A stretch of 64,000 bases of DNA, from assembly GCF_932526225.1 (NCBI RefSeq), contig NC_064041.1, positions 16,553,888 to 16,617,887 of the forward strand, given 5' to 3'. The notes below the pieces were generated by a model. That model was not told the origin of the DNA. It did no database searches and saw nothing but the letters and a program-made list of their open reading frames with translations. Shown piece after piece: positions 1 to 9,712 of the stretch (within the stretch, counting starts at the first letter, position 1; the number at the start of each line of letters is the position of its first letter). This stretch comes from Nematostella vectensis. Its lineage: Eukaryota; Cnidaria; Anthozoa; Actiniaria; Edwardsiidae. A program made the position numbers and the translations under genes.

Positions 1-216
1 GCTCTCCTCCGTGGCCAGAGGGGTCGGTAACGGGCTTAAGGCCATCGGGAAAAGCTAGGCGAGCTTCTCCCTGGGCTAGTAGGCAGCATCGCGAACTTCG
101 TGTTTAAGGCTGCAGGAGAAGCGGTGAAATTCCTTGGCGAAAATGCGTGGCTGCTCATTCTAGACGTAGTCGCGTTCTTGGTTCGTCGAATGCAAAGCAG
201 TCATCGGAACAAGTAA
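1..216 (+). pseudogene. C-terminal remnant of the 322-residue membrane protein gene
   Basis: The fragment matches the last ~70 codons of the intact gene at 39471-40439 (minus). A base lost near position 50 and the TAG at 57-59 destroy the frame. Later the frame for the terminal residues MQSSHRNK is recovered, ending with TAA at 214-216. The 5' part lies outside the window. As in the complete copy, its 3' end overlaps the convergent 506-residue gene by a few bases. Confidence 0.8.
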
Positions 217-1389
217 TACGCCACGGCCACCGCGAGTGCCGACAACCCCGCCTTGAGGGCGGTGTGGTCACTTTTTTCGCCCGGTCAGGGTGCGCTTGCC
301 GTTCCGGCGGCAGTCATGCTATGCGCAGCGTGCGTACGTGGAGAGGGGGCAGGGGCCCCGCCCTCTGCGTGCACTTTCGCAGGGGCGGAAGCCTTGCTTC
401 GCCGCCGGGACGGCACGCGATCGATCCCAGGGTCAGTCACGTGTTGCACCCTAGGATGCACACCGGCCCACCGGCCGTGTTTATCACCAGATCGCTCGGC
501 ATCAGCCACACTCCTGGTGCGACCGCAAGACTCAGTCTCCCCTTTGGCCTCCTGAACGGCTAACTGGTACCTTTGCACGCTTTGAGCGATGTCGTTTTCT
601 ATGATCGCGTCTTCAAGCAGCTTCGTGAACTCCGCCTGCGCCTCCATGGCCGGCCCACCGGCCCCCGCGATAGAGGAACGGACGTTTACCTGCGCGCCAA
701 GCACTGTGTAGACGAACGCCTCGACCGAGCGATCGAGTCTTCCTTGCCCTGCTTTTGTCAGCCCCTCACCTTTGGGAGGCGCAAACCAGCTATATTGCAC
801 GCCCCCGTGGTCGTCCTTGCGTATGTAACCAACCTGCTTCCCACTATTGTACGTCCCACCTTCGTCGCTAAACAGATTGAGGTGGCTCGGGTACTTGTCC
901 GCCGCCGTGTCGTAGCCACGGATCACGTGCACGTTGCGATACCCCTCCCCCGGGTAGAACACAAACACATCGCCTAGCCCGTGATTCCGCCCGCCTTTCC
1001 ATCGGAAGTCCGGCTTACGCGGCAAACCGAACTCTATATATAGACGCTCGAAAGCGGCCTTCTTGTAGGGGTTGCCTTTTTGCGTGAACGGGCTGTCGCC
1101 AGGCAGGGGGGCGCCGAGCTCGTAGAGTATCCTCCGGGTGGTAAAGTAGACGTGAAACCTTAGAAATCCCCTGATGACGGGGGGTCGCGGGCACGGCGTA
1201 GAGCAGCTTTTGCGCGAGGGTCAGAGACCTAGCGAAACCGGGTTTTGCGCGTTTGACTTGTTCGGCTATAACGTGTTTGATATGTTCGGCTATAGAGGCT
1301 CCCGCCGCAACTGCCGCCTTCTTCGTCTCCTCCTCCTCCCTTCGGGGAATCGCCTCGTCGTTCAGCATCCGCCAGCCTTCCCAATCCAT
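203..1389 (-). pseudogene. Broken copy of the 506-residue C-anchored element protein
   Basis: This is a homologue of the intact gene at 37966-39486. The start codon (complement of 1387-1389) and the first ~60 codons are present, then about 260 bp (equivalent to roughly 38173-38433) are deleted, which shifts the frame. The conserved centre (FRWKGGRNHGLGDVFVFYPG through AQVNVRSSIAG) remains readable at roughly 610-1025. Near 560 the frame changes again, and the Pro/Ala-rich tail and hydrophobic C-terminus are out of frame. No functional product is expected. The retained central block is the part of this family most likely to be structurally constrained. Confidence 0.85.
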
Positions 1390-1419
1390 GCTCAGCCCTA
1401 TTAAACACGAAGGCGGGCT

Positions 1420-2108
1420 ATGTTCAACACAATGGTGATCCTACATGCTGTGTTCACCGAAGGCGAACTGACGCTCTTCTTCGAGCAGCCGATAAGGCGC
1501 CCACGCTTCGTGGCGCTCTGGCAGTGCTCGCTGTTTAACAGCTGGTATAATCTCGAGCGGGAGCATCAGATAACGACCATACCCTCCCTCCCGCCCATCG
1601 CTACTCTGCCAGCCGGGCACCACACGGCCGAGTCCATCGTGGAAACGATCAACCGCGCTGAAAGCAAGATTCTGACCGCGAAGCTGGATCCCCTCACCGG
1701 GAAGACCGCGCTCATGTCCAAAGGCGTTGCGTTCCTGAATGCCGAGCTTTGCGCACTATTTGGCCTAGAGGCTAAAGACGATCAGTTGGGGGGGCGGGGC
1801 CTCGCACTGCCCTTGGGGGGCCCCCACTTAAGGTGACTCTGCCGAAAATAGAGGCCCTCTACATCTTCTGCGATATCGTAGACCGCACGCAATGCCTCGC
1901 CTTAGACGAGCCTTCAAACGTTCTCGCTTGCCTAGAAACCCGCGGGAGGCCGCACGAGAAAGTCGTCTATGGGCCCAACATCCCCGTTTGTGTCGCAGCA
2001 TCTTCCTCTGAGTTTGTCTCGAGTATCCAAATATGGATCAGGGATGACCGCGGTAGACGGGTGGACTTTAAGGGCAAGCCTGTTCGCCTCGTATTAGAGC
2101 TAACCTAG
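1420..2108 (+). pseudogene. Frameshifted copy of the 227-residue minor-capsid candidate
   Basis: The first ~135 codons (1420-1836) and the last ~90 codons (1833-2108) match the intact gene at 37252-37935, but lie in different frames, with the break in the G/C run around 1790-1830. Apart from that the protein is well preserved. It contains three residues (EKV, after GRPH) that are absent from the intact copy, so the two copies differ by an in-frame indel there. It is read divergently from the neighbouring pseudogene at 203-1389, as in the complete element. Confidence 0.85.
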
Positions 2109-2124
2109 GCCCGACATAGCAGGC

Positions 2125-2801
2125 ATGGCAAACAGCGACGTTAGCAGCGGTGCCATATACCCCTCGCTTCCCAGCGTCTGCCCCCCGAAGGGTAAGCACA
2201 TGACGCCTACCGCTCCGGCAAGCGTCGGCGGCGAAGTGCAAAGCTTCCGACTCTAGAAAATATGTGACACTCAGGCGGTTCTAGACAACGAGATAACGCA
2301 TCATCGACAGGTGTGGAAGAAGTATAAGCGCGCCTTTGCCGTTACCCATGCTGTGTCTGTGGCATCCGGCATCGCTGCAGGGGCGCTTTCCAGCGCCGGG
2401 GTGGGGGTCTCTTTGAGTGGGATAGGGGTTCTGATCGGCGGTCCGCTGGCAGGGGTCGCTGGGCTGGTCGGTGTCGTGGGCGCGGGGTAGTCTCTAGGGG
2501 TCTTACGAGCAAGGTGGCTAAACACGAAGACACGATGGTTTTAGCGGAGAGTAAGAAAACCTCGATCAGCGAGCTGGTCTCTAAGGCTCTGCAGGACGGG
2601 CATATCTCAGACGAAGAGTTTCGGCTAATACTTCAGGAAGAAGTAAGATACTACGCGCTCAAGGCCGCTATCAGAGCTCGACACGGCCTCGCACCGCGTG
2701 AGCAAAAAAGCAGGAAAGGGCCCTCCCTGGAGACACGCGAAAAAATGAAAAAGAGGCTGCTAGAAATTCGCGAGGAGTTCGGGAGCGAGGTGTTCGAGTA
2801 A
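2125..2801 (+). pseudogene. Broken copy of the 225-residue Gly-rich membrane protein gene
   Basis: Homologous to 36558-37235. The start (MANSDVSSG) at 2125 is preserved, but there are in-frame stops near 2256 and 2488 and at least one frameshift. The last ~90 codons (2514-2801) read cleanly again, including the region SELVSKALQDG...ISDEEFRLILQE. The double hydrophobic Gly-rich region is still recognisable at about 2330-2490. Confidence 0.85.
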
Positions 2802-3154
2802 AACTGAGGTTTAAACGCCACGCCAGCGGCTTTGAACTTACGGCCGTTACTCCGCGCTCCGTAGGTTAACGGCCCGATCCACGCCCCTAGTTTTCACGGC
2901 CCTCAGGCCCTAGCACAAGGCGCTGGCGTCCCCCCGACATAGACTGTTGTGTTTTGCGTAGATTTACCCATCTACGCGAAGTGGTCCCGACGTAGATTAC
3001 TAACCAGCAATTATTAATCTACGCGAAACGCGTTTCGGTCTCACTGAAAGTCCCCAGCATGGAATGGGGCTGGGGGGGGGGGGGGGGGGGGGGCGGAGGG
3101 GGGGGGGGTTCGCGCCTCCCACTCGTTTCTATGAAACCCCCCAGTCCCCTCCCC
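2802..3154. repeat. Diverged terminal region of the older virus-like copy
   Basis: No gene. The first ~150 bases resemble the noncoding stretch 36410-36557 of the complete element (shared block around TCCGCGCTCCGTAGGTT). After that comes a terminal region with repeated ATCTACGCGAA-type motifs (about 2958-3032), reminiscent of but not identical to the TTCGCGAACRCGAATAA iterons of the complete element. A long G-rich run (3071-3109) follows, then the C-rich terminus at 3140-3154. Confidence 0.6.
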
Positions 3155-5251
3155 GGAGGCCCCAAGCACCGATATTTCCGGCGAATATGCTGTACAACAC
3201 TCTTGCAAGGTATTCCAACCCGCGCATTAATGGGGAGGACAATAACCAGGATCCCAGGCCTATAATACGGTTACGCCACGCACAGCTCGCCGGGATATTG
3301 GATGAAAAAAAATACAGGTCTATTTGGGCGTCTTGGGTCCCTTGGGGGCTGCCTATGTCGGCGCGTGGCATCGTAACGCACGGGCGCATTGTCCTTTATT
3401 GTGTACAGGACATCTAATTAGGGAAGAAAAAAGATGTTGTTCTGGGAACCGTTGTTTTGATATCATGTAAAAATCATAAAACAAATACAAATAAATAAAG
3501 TGGGATTTGGCGATTCTCTTTTTCTTTGCGAAGCCTATTAACCTACATACCGGCCTAAATATCCATTAAAAAATCAAAAATGCAAAAATGCAATTAAAGA
3601 CGTAAGGGGGAAGGGGGCCGTAAAATCGCATAGAATATTGACAAAATCAGCAATAGTGTCTGCGCTGACTAAGTAAAGCTTTATTTCACTTTAAAGGTGC
3701 AGCGTCATGGTACTGCACATGTCTCGAGTCAGTGTTTATTGTAAGCTTAGCTTTTTATTTAGCTACAAACAGTTGACCTTTTTTTAATGCTGTCAATACT
3801 TTGTTGACATAATATAATATTTTATTGAAAACTATGTTTATTGACAGTTTGTGGTCATTTTCTTTGAATTTAAGTCTTCCACCTGTACCAAAAGCTCATA
3901 AGTCAGTATTAGAATTTCACTGAAATTCATTGTATCAGGGATAGAGAGCTATTGCAAAGCTATTATCACGACACTGCCCCTTTAAAGGCTGTAAACAAAT
4001 CAAAATAGGTGGTGGTGGGTCTCTGTTGTTTTCATTTTATTTTGAGTTTGCTTTATTATTTTTTTTGGGGGGAGGGGAGATTCAGCTCAAAATAGCCAAG
4101 CAACTAAGCAACTAGTACAACAGATGTTGGTTTTGCAGTCTTTTATTCAATATATTGAAGATTATCATGCAATTCTGTAGTTTGACTGCAAATATATATT
4201 TATTTTTCTTTCTTATCTTTCTTTTCATTTACAGTTCTATGTATACAGTGTGACCATAGCTATGATTACAATTATTTAGAAATTTTTTTACCTTCTAACA
4301 GAAACCATCTTGACTGCAAAACACTCACTGTATGGCATTCGATATTAGGCATTTCTTTCATGCGGCTGTGAGGTTGACATATCAACATCCAGAGGGGCCA
4401 CACCCAACTCGGAATCATGGGGGCCCATGAAAACATGGTGATGCGGAACCTTTTCCTGTCTTTACCCTCATTCATCAGGAACACCTATGCAGTTGATGCC
4501 CTTAGGTAAATAGGGTGCACAGGTGCTTTGGGTGTGGCCCTGAAGATGGCACAGTCACCACAAGATGTACTAGAATGAGGTTGTATACTTGTTAAAAATG
4601 TAAAAACATGTGAGTGGAAAACAGTCAATAGCCATGGAATATCTAGTGTGTTGTACGTTATACATGTTTTTGGATTTACTTACTTATACTTACTAAATTA
4701 CAGTAGTTTAAAAAAAATATTATTTACTACTTGTATAATTGAGAAGAGTAATACATACTTCTCATTGGCCTCGTAGAGCTTGTCTCTTCCCTCCTAAATA
4801 ACAAACAAAATGATGTTTGTTATGATCTAGGTGCAAAGAAATCTACAGTAGTTTTCTAATCAGATATTTTTTTCTCTTTTAACACTCACCTGTTCTTTCA
4901 ACACTCTTTCTCGGGATTGCTTGTCTCAGAAATAGACCTTGTTTGATAAACAAAGACATGTTACCAACTTATTCAATAATAGGTAACAACAGCAATATTG
5001 TATTAAGAGAGTGCCCCTCCCCTCTGCTTTCGTTGGCATTATGGTAATAAGAAATCTAGATTAACTTAAAACCCCTCCTCTCTCCACCAATTAAGCATTC
5101 TATTTATGCTCCTTTTTTTTATCTGTTTTTTTTTTTATTTTTGCGCAAAACTATGCAGGATTGAGGGGGCTTAGCACTAAGTAATAAGAAAATAGAATTG
5201 AATTTTTTTTTAAATGCCATTGGCCTGGGTTTGAACCCGGCCTGAAGAACC
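3155..5251 (-). repeat. Satellite unit in inverted orientation
   Basis: This is the reverse complement of the tandem unit found to the right. The GC-rich core is at about 3160-3420, a TTAA-flanked MITE at 3695-3981, the segment with the conserved AGTGTTTTGCAGTCAAG at about 4300-4340, and the segment with the conserved GGTAACATGTCTTTG at about 4955-4970. It ends in a B-box segment (GGGTTTGAACCCGGCC, about 5226-5243). Its last part (5130-5250) is type-B-like, while 4560-4700 is type-A-like, so the unit is a mosaic. No gene is seen. Confidence 0.85.
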
Positions 5252-7128
5252 ATGGCTATTGACTGTTTTCTACTCACATGTTTTTACAGTATATACAATT
5301 TCATTCTGGTTCATCTTGTGGTCACTGGGCCATCTTCAGGGCCACACCCAAAGCACCTGTGCACCCCATCAACCTAAGGGTGTCGGCTGCATAGGTGTTC
5401 CTGATGAAGGAGGGTAAGGAGGGCAGGAAAAGGTTCTGCGACACCTTGCTTTTATGGACCCCTATGATTCCGAGTTGAGTGTGGCCCCTGTAGATGTTGA
5501 CAGGTCAACCTGACAGCCACATGAAAGAAATGCCTAATATCTTATGCTTTACAGTGAGTGTTTTGCAGTCAAGTTGGTTTCTGTTAGTGGGTAAAAATTA
5601 TTATAAATAATTGTAATCATGACTATGGTCACACTGTACATATAGAACTGTAAATGAATAGAAAAAAAGTATATATTTCCAGTCAAACTACAGAATTGCA
5701 TGATAACCTTGAAAGTATTGAATAAAAGACTGCAAAACCAACATCTTTTGTACTAGTTGCTTAGTTGGTTGAATTGACCACGGGCAATTTTAAGCTGAAT
5801 TCCTCCTTCCCCCACCCCCCCCCACCCCAAAAAAAATAATAATAAAAGAAAACTAAAACTAAAACAAAACCAACAGAGACCCCCTCCAGCTATTTTCACT
5901 TATTTTTTTTTACAGCTATTTAAAGGGGCAGTGCCATGGTAAGTGCTTTCAATAGCTCTCTGACCCTGACACAATGAAATTTAGTAAACTCTAATACTGA
6001 CTTATGAGCTTTTGGTTCATTTGGGGGACTTATATTAAAAAAAAAAGGTTAACAAACTGTCAATAAACATAGTTTCTATAAAATATTGCTTTCAATAAAA
6101 TATTGCATATTATTTTAACACGGTATTGACAGCTTTTAAAAAGTTCAACTATTTGTAGGCGATTAAAAGCCTACAATAAACACTGACATGCGCAGTATCA
6201 TGACGCTGTCCCTTTAAGTCTTTCATTGCCATAACGCCCTGAGACGCCTGTAAAATATAGGCCCAACTCCAAAACGTCAAAAATGCAAACTAAACATCAC
6301 CAGACCCGGATACTCATAGATTCATCCAAGGCATAGACGACCTTCAAAAGCGCATCCAAACAATGTAATAGAATTGACTCTTTTGTCAAAATATCAACCT
6401 TAATTGCTGACCAATTCGTAATAAAATGCTTAAACTTAGAAACATTTCTTACCAAAAAAACACAAAATTCCGAACTACAAATAGAGACAAGCAAACACAG
6501 ATCAAGTCACCAATAGATACCTTTATTGCGCTCCGTCAGATCCCATTTTACAGCAATCAGTCACAATAATCAATGCTAGAACCTCCATTAGAAGCGAGTC
6601 ACCATTGTTAGCCTATTTTGCATGCCTGCACTGCATCATGGGAGTCTTGGAAACACCTTGACAGACAGGCGGGCAATCTCCTCCAACAGAATCATAACAG
6701 TTTTTTTTATAAGTCTCATTGCCCCGAAGCCAAACAAAACATTTCCAGGTCCAAGGAACCCAGAATAAGCCTGAAAACAATTTTCAGTCAACGGTAGCTT
6801 AGCTTAACTGGTAGTGTTGGACTTGAAATAGGGGGGGAGGTTTCTGTTTTCAGTCTGTTTTTCTTACAATGTTGCTCAAAAGTTCCCAGGAGCGAAAGGG
6901 TTAAAGTGAAATACAGCTATACTTAGTCAGCGTAGACAGTATTGCTGATTTTGTCGATATTCTATGCGATTTTACAAACCTCTCCCCCTTACGTCTTTCA
7001 TTGCATTTTTGGTTATTGCGTAGTTTTCGGGGGAAATAAGAAGAAAAACAAAACAACAACAACAACAACAAAAAAAACAGACCATCCAAAGAACCGTCTG
7101 ACTTTGGGAAGAGGAGTGTTGACTGGCC
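5252..7128 (+). repeat. Type-A satellite unit with internal deletion, interrupted by a LINE
   Basis: The first forward-oriented unit. It carries a MITE at 5924-6213. Compared with its neighbours it has lost about 600 bp between about 7013 and 7022, equivalent to 12008-12607. The deletion removed the GC-rich core and the tRNA-like segment. A CAA-repeat tract (7044-7068) sits where other units have an A run. It is interrupted at 7128 by the LINE. No gene is seen. Confidence 0.9.
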
Positions 7129-9712
7129 AACAACAACAACAACAACATATTTTTATTAGCACCCTCTATTATACAGATATTACTTATTAAATAAGAAAAG
7201 GAGAAAAATAAATATAATTTTTATAATTGGGCACCAGCCGCATTAAGAAATAGCATAGCTAATCGAGCTTAAGCGGCTAGGTCAAGCGGAAAATTGCATG
7301 GGTAAACAACATGATACATCAATATAATATCAATACAAATAGAAACGAAAAACAGACGACAATAGATGCACGCACAAGAACAAAACACGCACAAGCAAGG
7401 GGAGGTCGATTATAGGGATCATTTATATATAGGAGAGAATCTTAAGTTTGTAAATTACAACAATAATAGAGTTAGCTTTTGTAACGATCTAAAAGAGAGC
7501 TGATCATTAGTGTCTTGAAACTGGAGCGAGATTCAGATTTATAATCATCCTGAATATCGTTCCAGATTTTTACACCAAGAAAGCGAATATTAAATTTGCC
7601 ATAGTTTGTGCGTATCTTAGGCAGGTAATAAGTCTTCCTACTAGCAAGTCTTGTATTATATTGATGTATCCTGTTAATATTTGTGAAAAATGATTTGAAG
7701 ACAGATGGCAAATGATCTGAATGGAAGTCATACATAAACAGTGCATTGTTAAGATAGATTATGTCATGAAGTTTGAGGAGACTAAGTTGGTAGAATAATG
7801 GATTTGAAGGGGTCCTAAAATCAGAAAAAGTTAATATTCTAATTGCCCTTTTCTGAAGTATAAAAAGGGGCTTAAGAGTAGTTGCATAGGTGTTGCCCCA
7901 GGTCACAACTGAGTAAGTTAGAAATGGAAATAATAATGTATAGTAAAGCATTTTTAGGACTGAAATATTTACATAATGTCTTATTTTTGAGAGAACACCA
8001 ATGCAACGTTTAATCTTTTTAGCTATATGAAGTATCTGATATTTCCAGCTAAGATGGGAGTCAATATAGATGCCTAGATATTTGATGTACTTCTCTTTCT
8101 TGATGCATTTGCCATTTATCTTAATACTTAGAGTATAATTAGAGATTTTCTGTGGTGGATGAAAAATGATGAAGTTTGTTTTATCGATATTTAGAGAGAG
8201 CTTATTGGCAGCAAGCCAGCTAGAAACATGAAGAAGATTTTCGTTGATACAGGATTCCAGAGCAAGCAAACTACTGTTCGAGTAAAATAGGTTAGTGTCA
8301 TCAGCAAAGATATGAAAATCAAATATACTACTGCATCTATGAAAGTCATTGATATAAATAAGAAATAAGAGGGGGCCAAGTACTGAACCCTGTGGGACTC
8401 CATGAGTGAGGACAACTTCATCAGATTCTGAATTATTAACTGACACAAATTGCCTTCTATTTGACAAGTATGATGAAAAACATTCATTTGCAATTCCACG
8501 AATTCCGTAGTGAGCAAGTTTGCTAATAAGAATTTTATGATCAACTGTGTCAAATGCTTTTGAGAAGTCGAGAAATATCCCACAGGAATACTGGCCCTCC
8601 TCTATAGCCCTTTGAATTTTGTCTACAATTAGAAGTGTTGCATGAAAAGTAGTGTGTTGCTCTCGGAATCCAAATTGCTTGTCATAGAGAATATTATATT
8701 TGTTAATAAAGGCAATAAGTCTTTTATACATTAGTTTCTCCAAGATTTTGTTAAAAATTGAAAGCAGCGAGATTGGTCTATAATTATCCATGCAGCTAGC
8801 TGAATCTTTTTTATGAATTGGAATTGTTTTTGCAATTTTAAACTGATCCGGGACACAGCCATTACTAAATGAGTGATTGTATAATATTTCCAAGGGTACT
8901 GATAAATAGGACTTCAAAAATTTTAGAAGGCAAACTGGGATGCTATAAGGACCTGATGCCTTGGAGGGATTTAACCCAGAAATAATATCCTCTATCTCAA
9001 ATGCTGTGACCGGAGAAAGGACAAAACTGTTTACTAGCGGTGGACCAAGGAAGGATTCAGGACTTCTATCTACATGTGGAATTTTACTAGCAAGCTGACT
9101 ACCAATTGTAGCAAAAAAGTTATTAAAGGCTATTGCAATAGCTTTGGGGTCTTTGACTGTCTTATTATTAATGATAAGTTTGGAGGGTTGGTTTGAGCAA
9201 GTAGGCTTTGTTGTTATCAATTCCTTAATACCTGACCAAATATTTTTTATATTCTTACTATTGGTAGCAAAGTAATTCTGATAGTAGTTCTGTTTGCTAG
9301 TTCTAATAAGCTGACTAATCTTATTGCGATAGCATTTGTATTTTGAGAGGTAGTACTCACTTCTAGATACAAGATATTTTTTATAGAATTTGTCCTTCAA
9401 CTTGATTGATATTATAATGCCCTTGGTAATCCAAGGCTTGGAAAGTGATTTAATCTCCTTTCTTGTCCGTTTCCTCAGGGGAACATGTTTGTCAATAATA
9501 GCAGAAATATTTGAGAAAAAGGATTGAAATATATCGTTAACATTTTTCGATCCATCATTAGATGGTAGGACATCGATCCAGTTGATGGACTGAATATCTG
9601 ATAATAATGCTTCTTTATCAAGCTTGGAGAAATCTCGTTTGTACATTTTGTAACTCTGGGGTAAAGGTGCTAATTTATTAATAATTAAAAAATTAGGAAG
9701 ATGATCTGTAAT
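7129..9712 (-). mobile_element. 5'-truncated non-LTR retrotransposon (CR1/jockey-like LINE)
   Basis: The insertion splits a satellite unit. CTGGCC occurs at 7123-7128 and again at 9713-9718, while uninterrupted units have it once, so it is a 6 bp target duplication. The 3' end, on the left because the element is on the minus strand, is a GTT-type microsatellite tail (CAA repeats on the plus strand, from 7129). About 340 bp of 3' untranslated region follows the ORF. The 5' part, including most of the endonuclease, is missing, as in typical incomplete target-primed reverse transcription. Confidence 0.9.
7472..9712 (-). CDS. LINE reverse transcriptase, 5'-truncated (about 746 codons)
   Basis: Encodes the reverse transcriptase of a CR1/jockey-clade LINE, which would copy its RNA into DNA at a nicked target. 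The reading frame begins inside the element with ITDHLPNF, which looks like the tail of an apurinic-like endonuclease domain (the SDH-P region). It continues through a linker and then a complete RT domain: the KASGPYSIP block, PIHKK, NYRPISLLS, the LDFSKAFDTVDH motif A, GVPQGSVLGPLLF motif B, and FADDTN motif C (catalytic DD at about 8297-8302). A thumb and C-terminal region follow (TWGNTYATTLKPLFILQKRAIR). The frame is open to TAA at the 3' end, so this is a recent insertion. Upstream the frame runs by chance into satellite DNA, which supplies an ATG at 9805 and 31 extra codons. That is coincidental and I exclude it. Confidence 0.9.
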   Translation of the reverse strand: MTDHLPNFLIINKLAPLPQSYKMYKRDFSKLDKEALLSDIQSINWIDVLPSNDGSKNVNDIFQSFFSNISAIIDKHVPLRKRTRKEIKSLSKPWITKGIIISIKLKDKFYKKYLVSRSEYYLSKYKCYRNKISQLIRTSKQNYYQNYFATNSKNIKNIWSGIKELITTKPTCSNQPSKLIINNKTVKDPKAIAIAFNNFFATIGSQLASKIPHVDRSPESFLGPPLVNSFVLSPVTAFEIEDIISGLNPSKASGPYSIPVCLLKFLKSYLSVPLEILYNHSFSNGCVPDQFKIAKTIPIHKKDSASCMDNYRPISLLSIFNKILEKLMYKRLIAFINKYNILYDKQFGFREQHTTFHATLLIVDKIQRAIEEGQYSCGIFLDFSKAFDTVDHKILISKLAHYGIRGIANECFSSYLSNRRQFVSVNNSESDEVVLTHGVPQGSVLGPLLFLIYINDFHRCSSIFDFHIFADDTNLFYSNSSLLALESCINENLLHVSSWLAANKLSLNIDKTNFIIFHPPQKISNYTLSIKINGKCIKKEKYIKYLGIYIDSHLSWKYQILHIAKKIKRCIGVLSKIRHYVNISVLKMLYYTLLFPFLTYSVVTWGNTYATTLKPLFILQKRAIRILTFSDFRTPSNPLFYQLSLLKLHDIIYLNNALFMYDFHSDHLPSVFKSFFTNINRIHQYNTRLASRKTYYLPKIRTNYGKFNIRFLGVKIWNDIQDDYKSESRSSFKTLMISSLLDRYKS

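Larger units (their letters stand above)
1..3154 (-). mobile_element. Older, truncated, decayed copy of the virus-like element (inverted)
   Basis: This stretch is collinear, in reverse orientation, with the left third (about 36066-39690) of the complete element at 36066-48708. The same four genes appear in the same relative order and orientation, but each is broken by frameshifts, stops or deletion. The window edge cuts it at position 1. At the other end a C-rich terminus (3140-3154, CCCAGTCCCCTCCCC) resembles the end of the complete element's terminal repeat, and satellite sequence in reverse orientation starts immediately after it. GC content is far higher than in the satellite. The decay and the diverged terminal region show it is older than, or from a different subfamily to, the complete copy. 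Confidence 0.85.
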
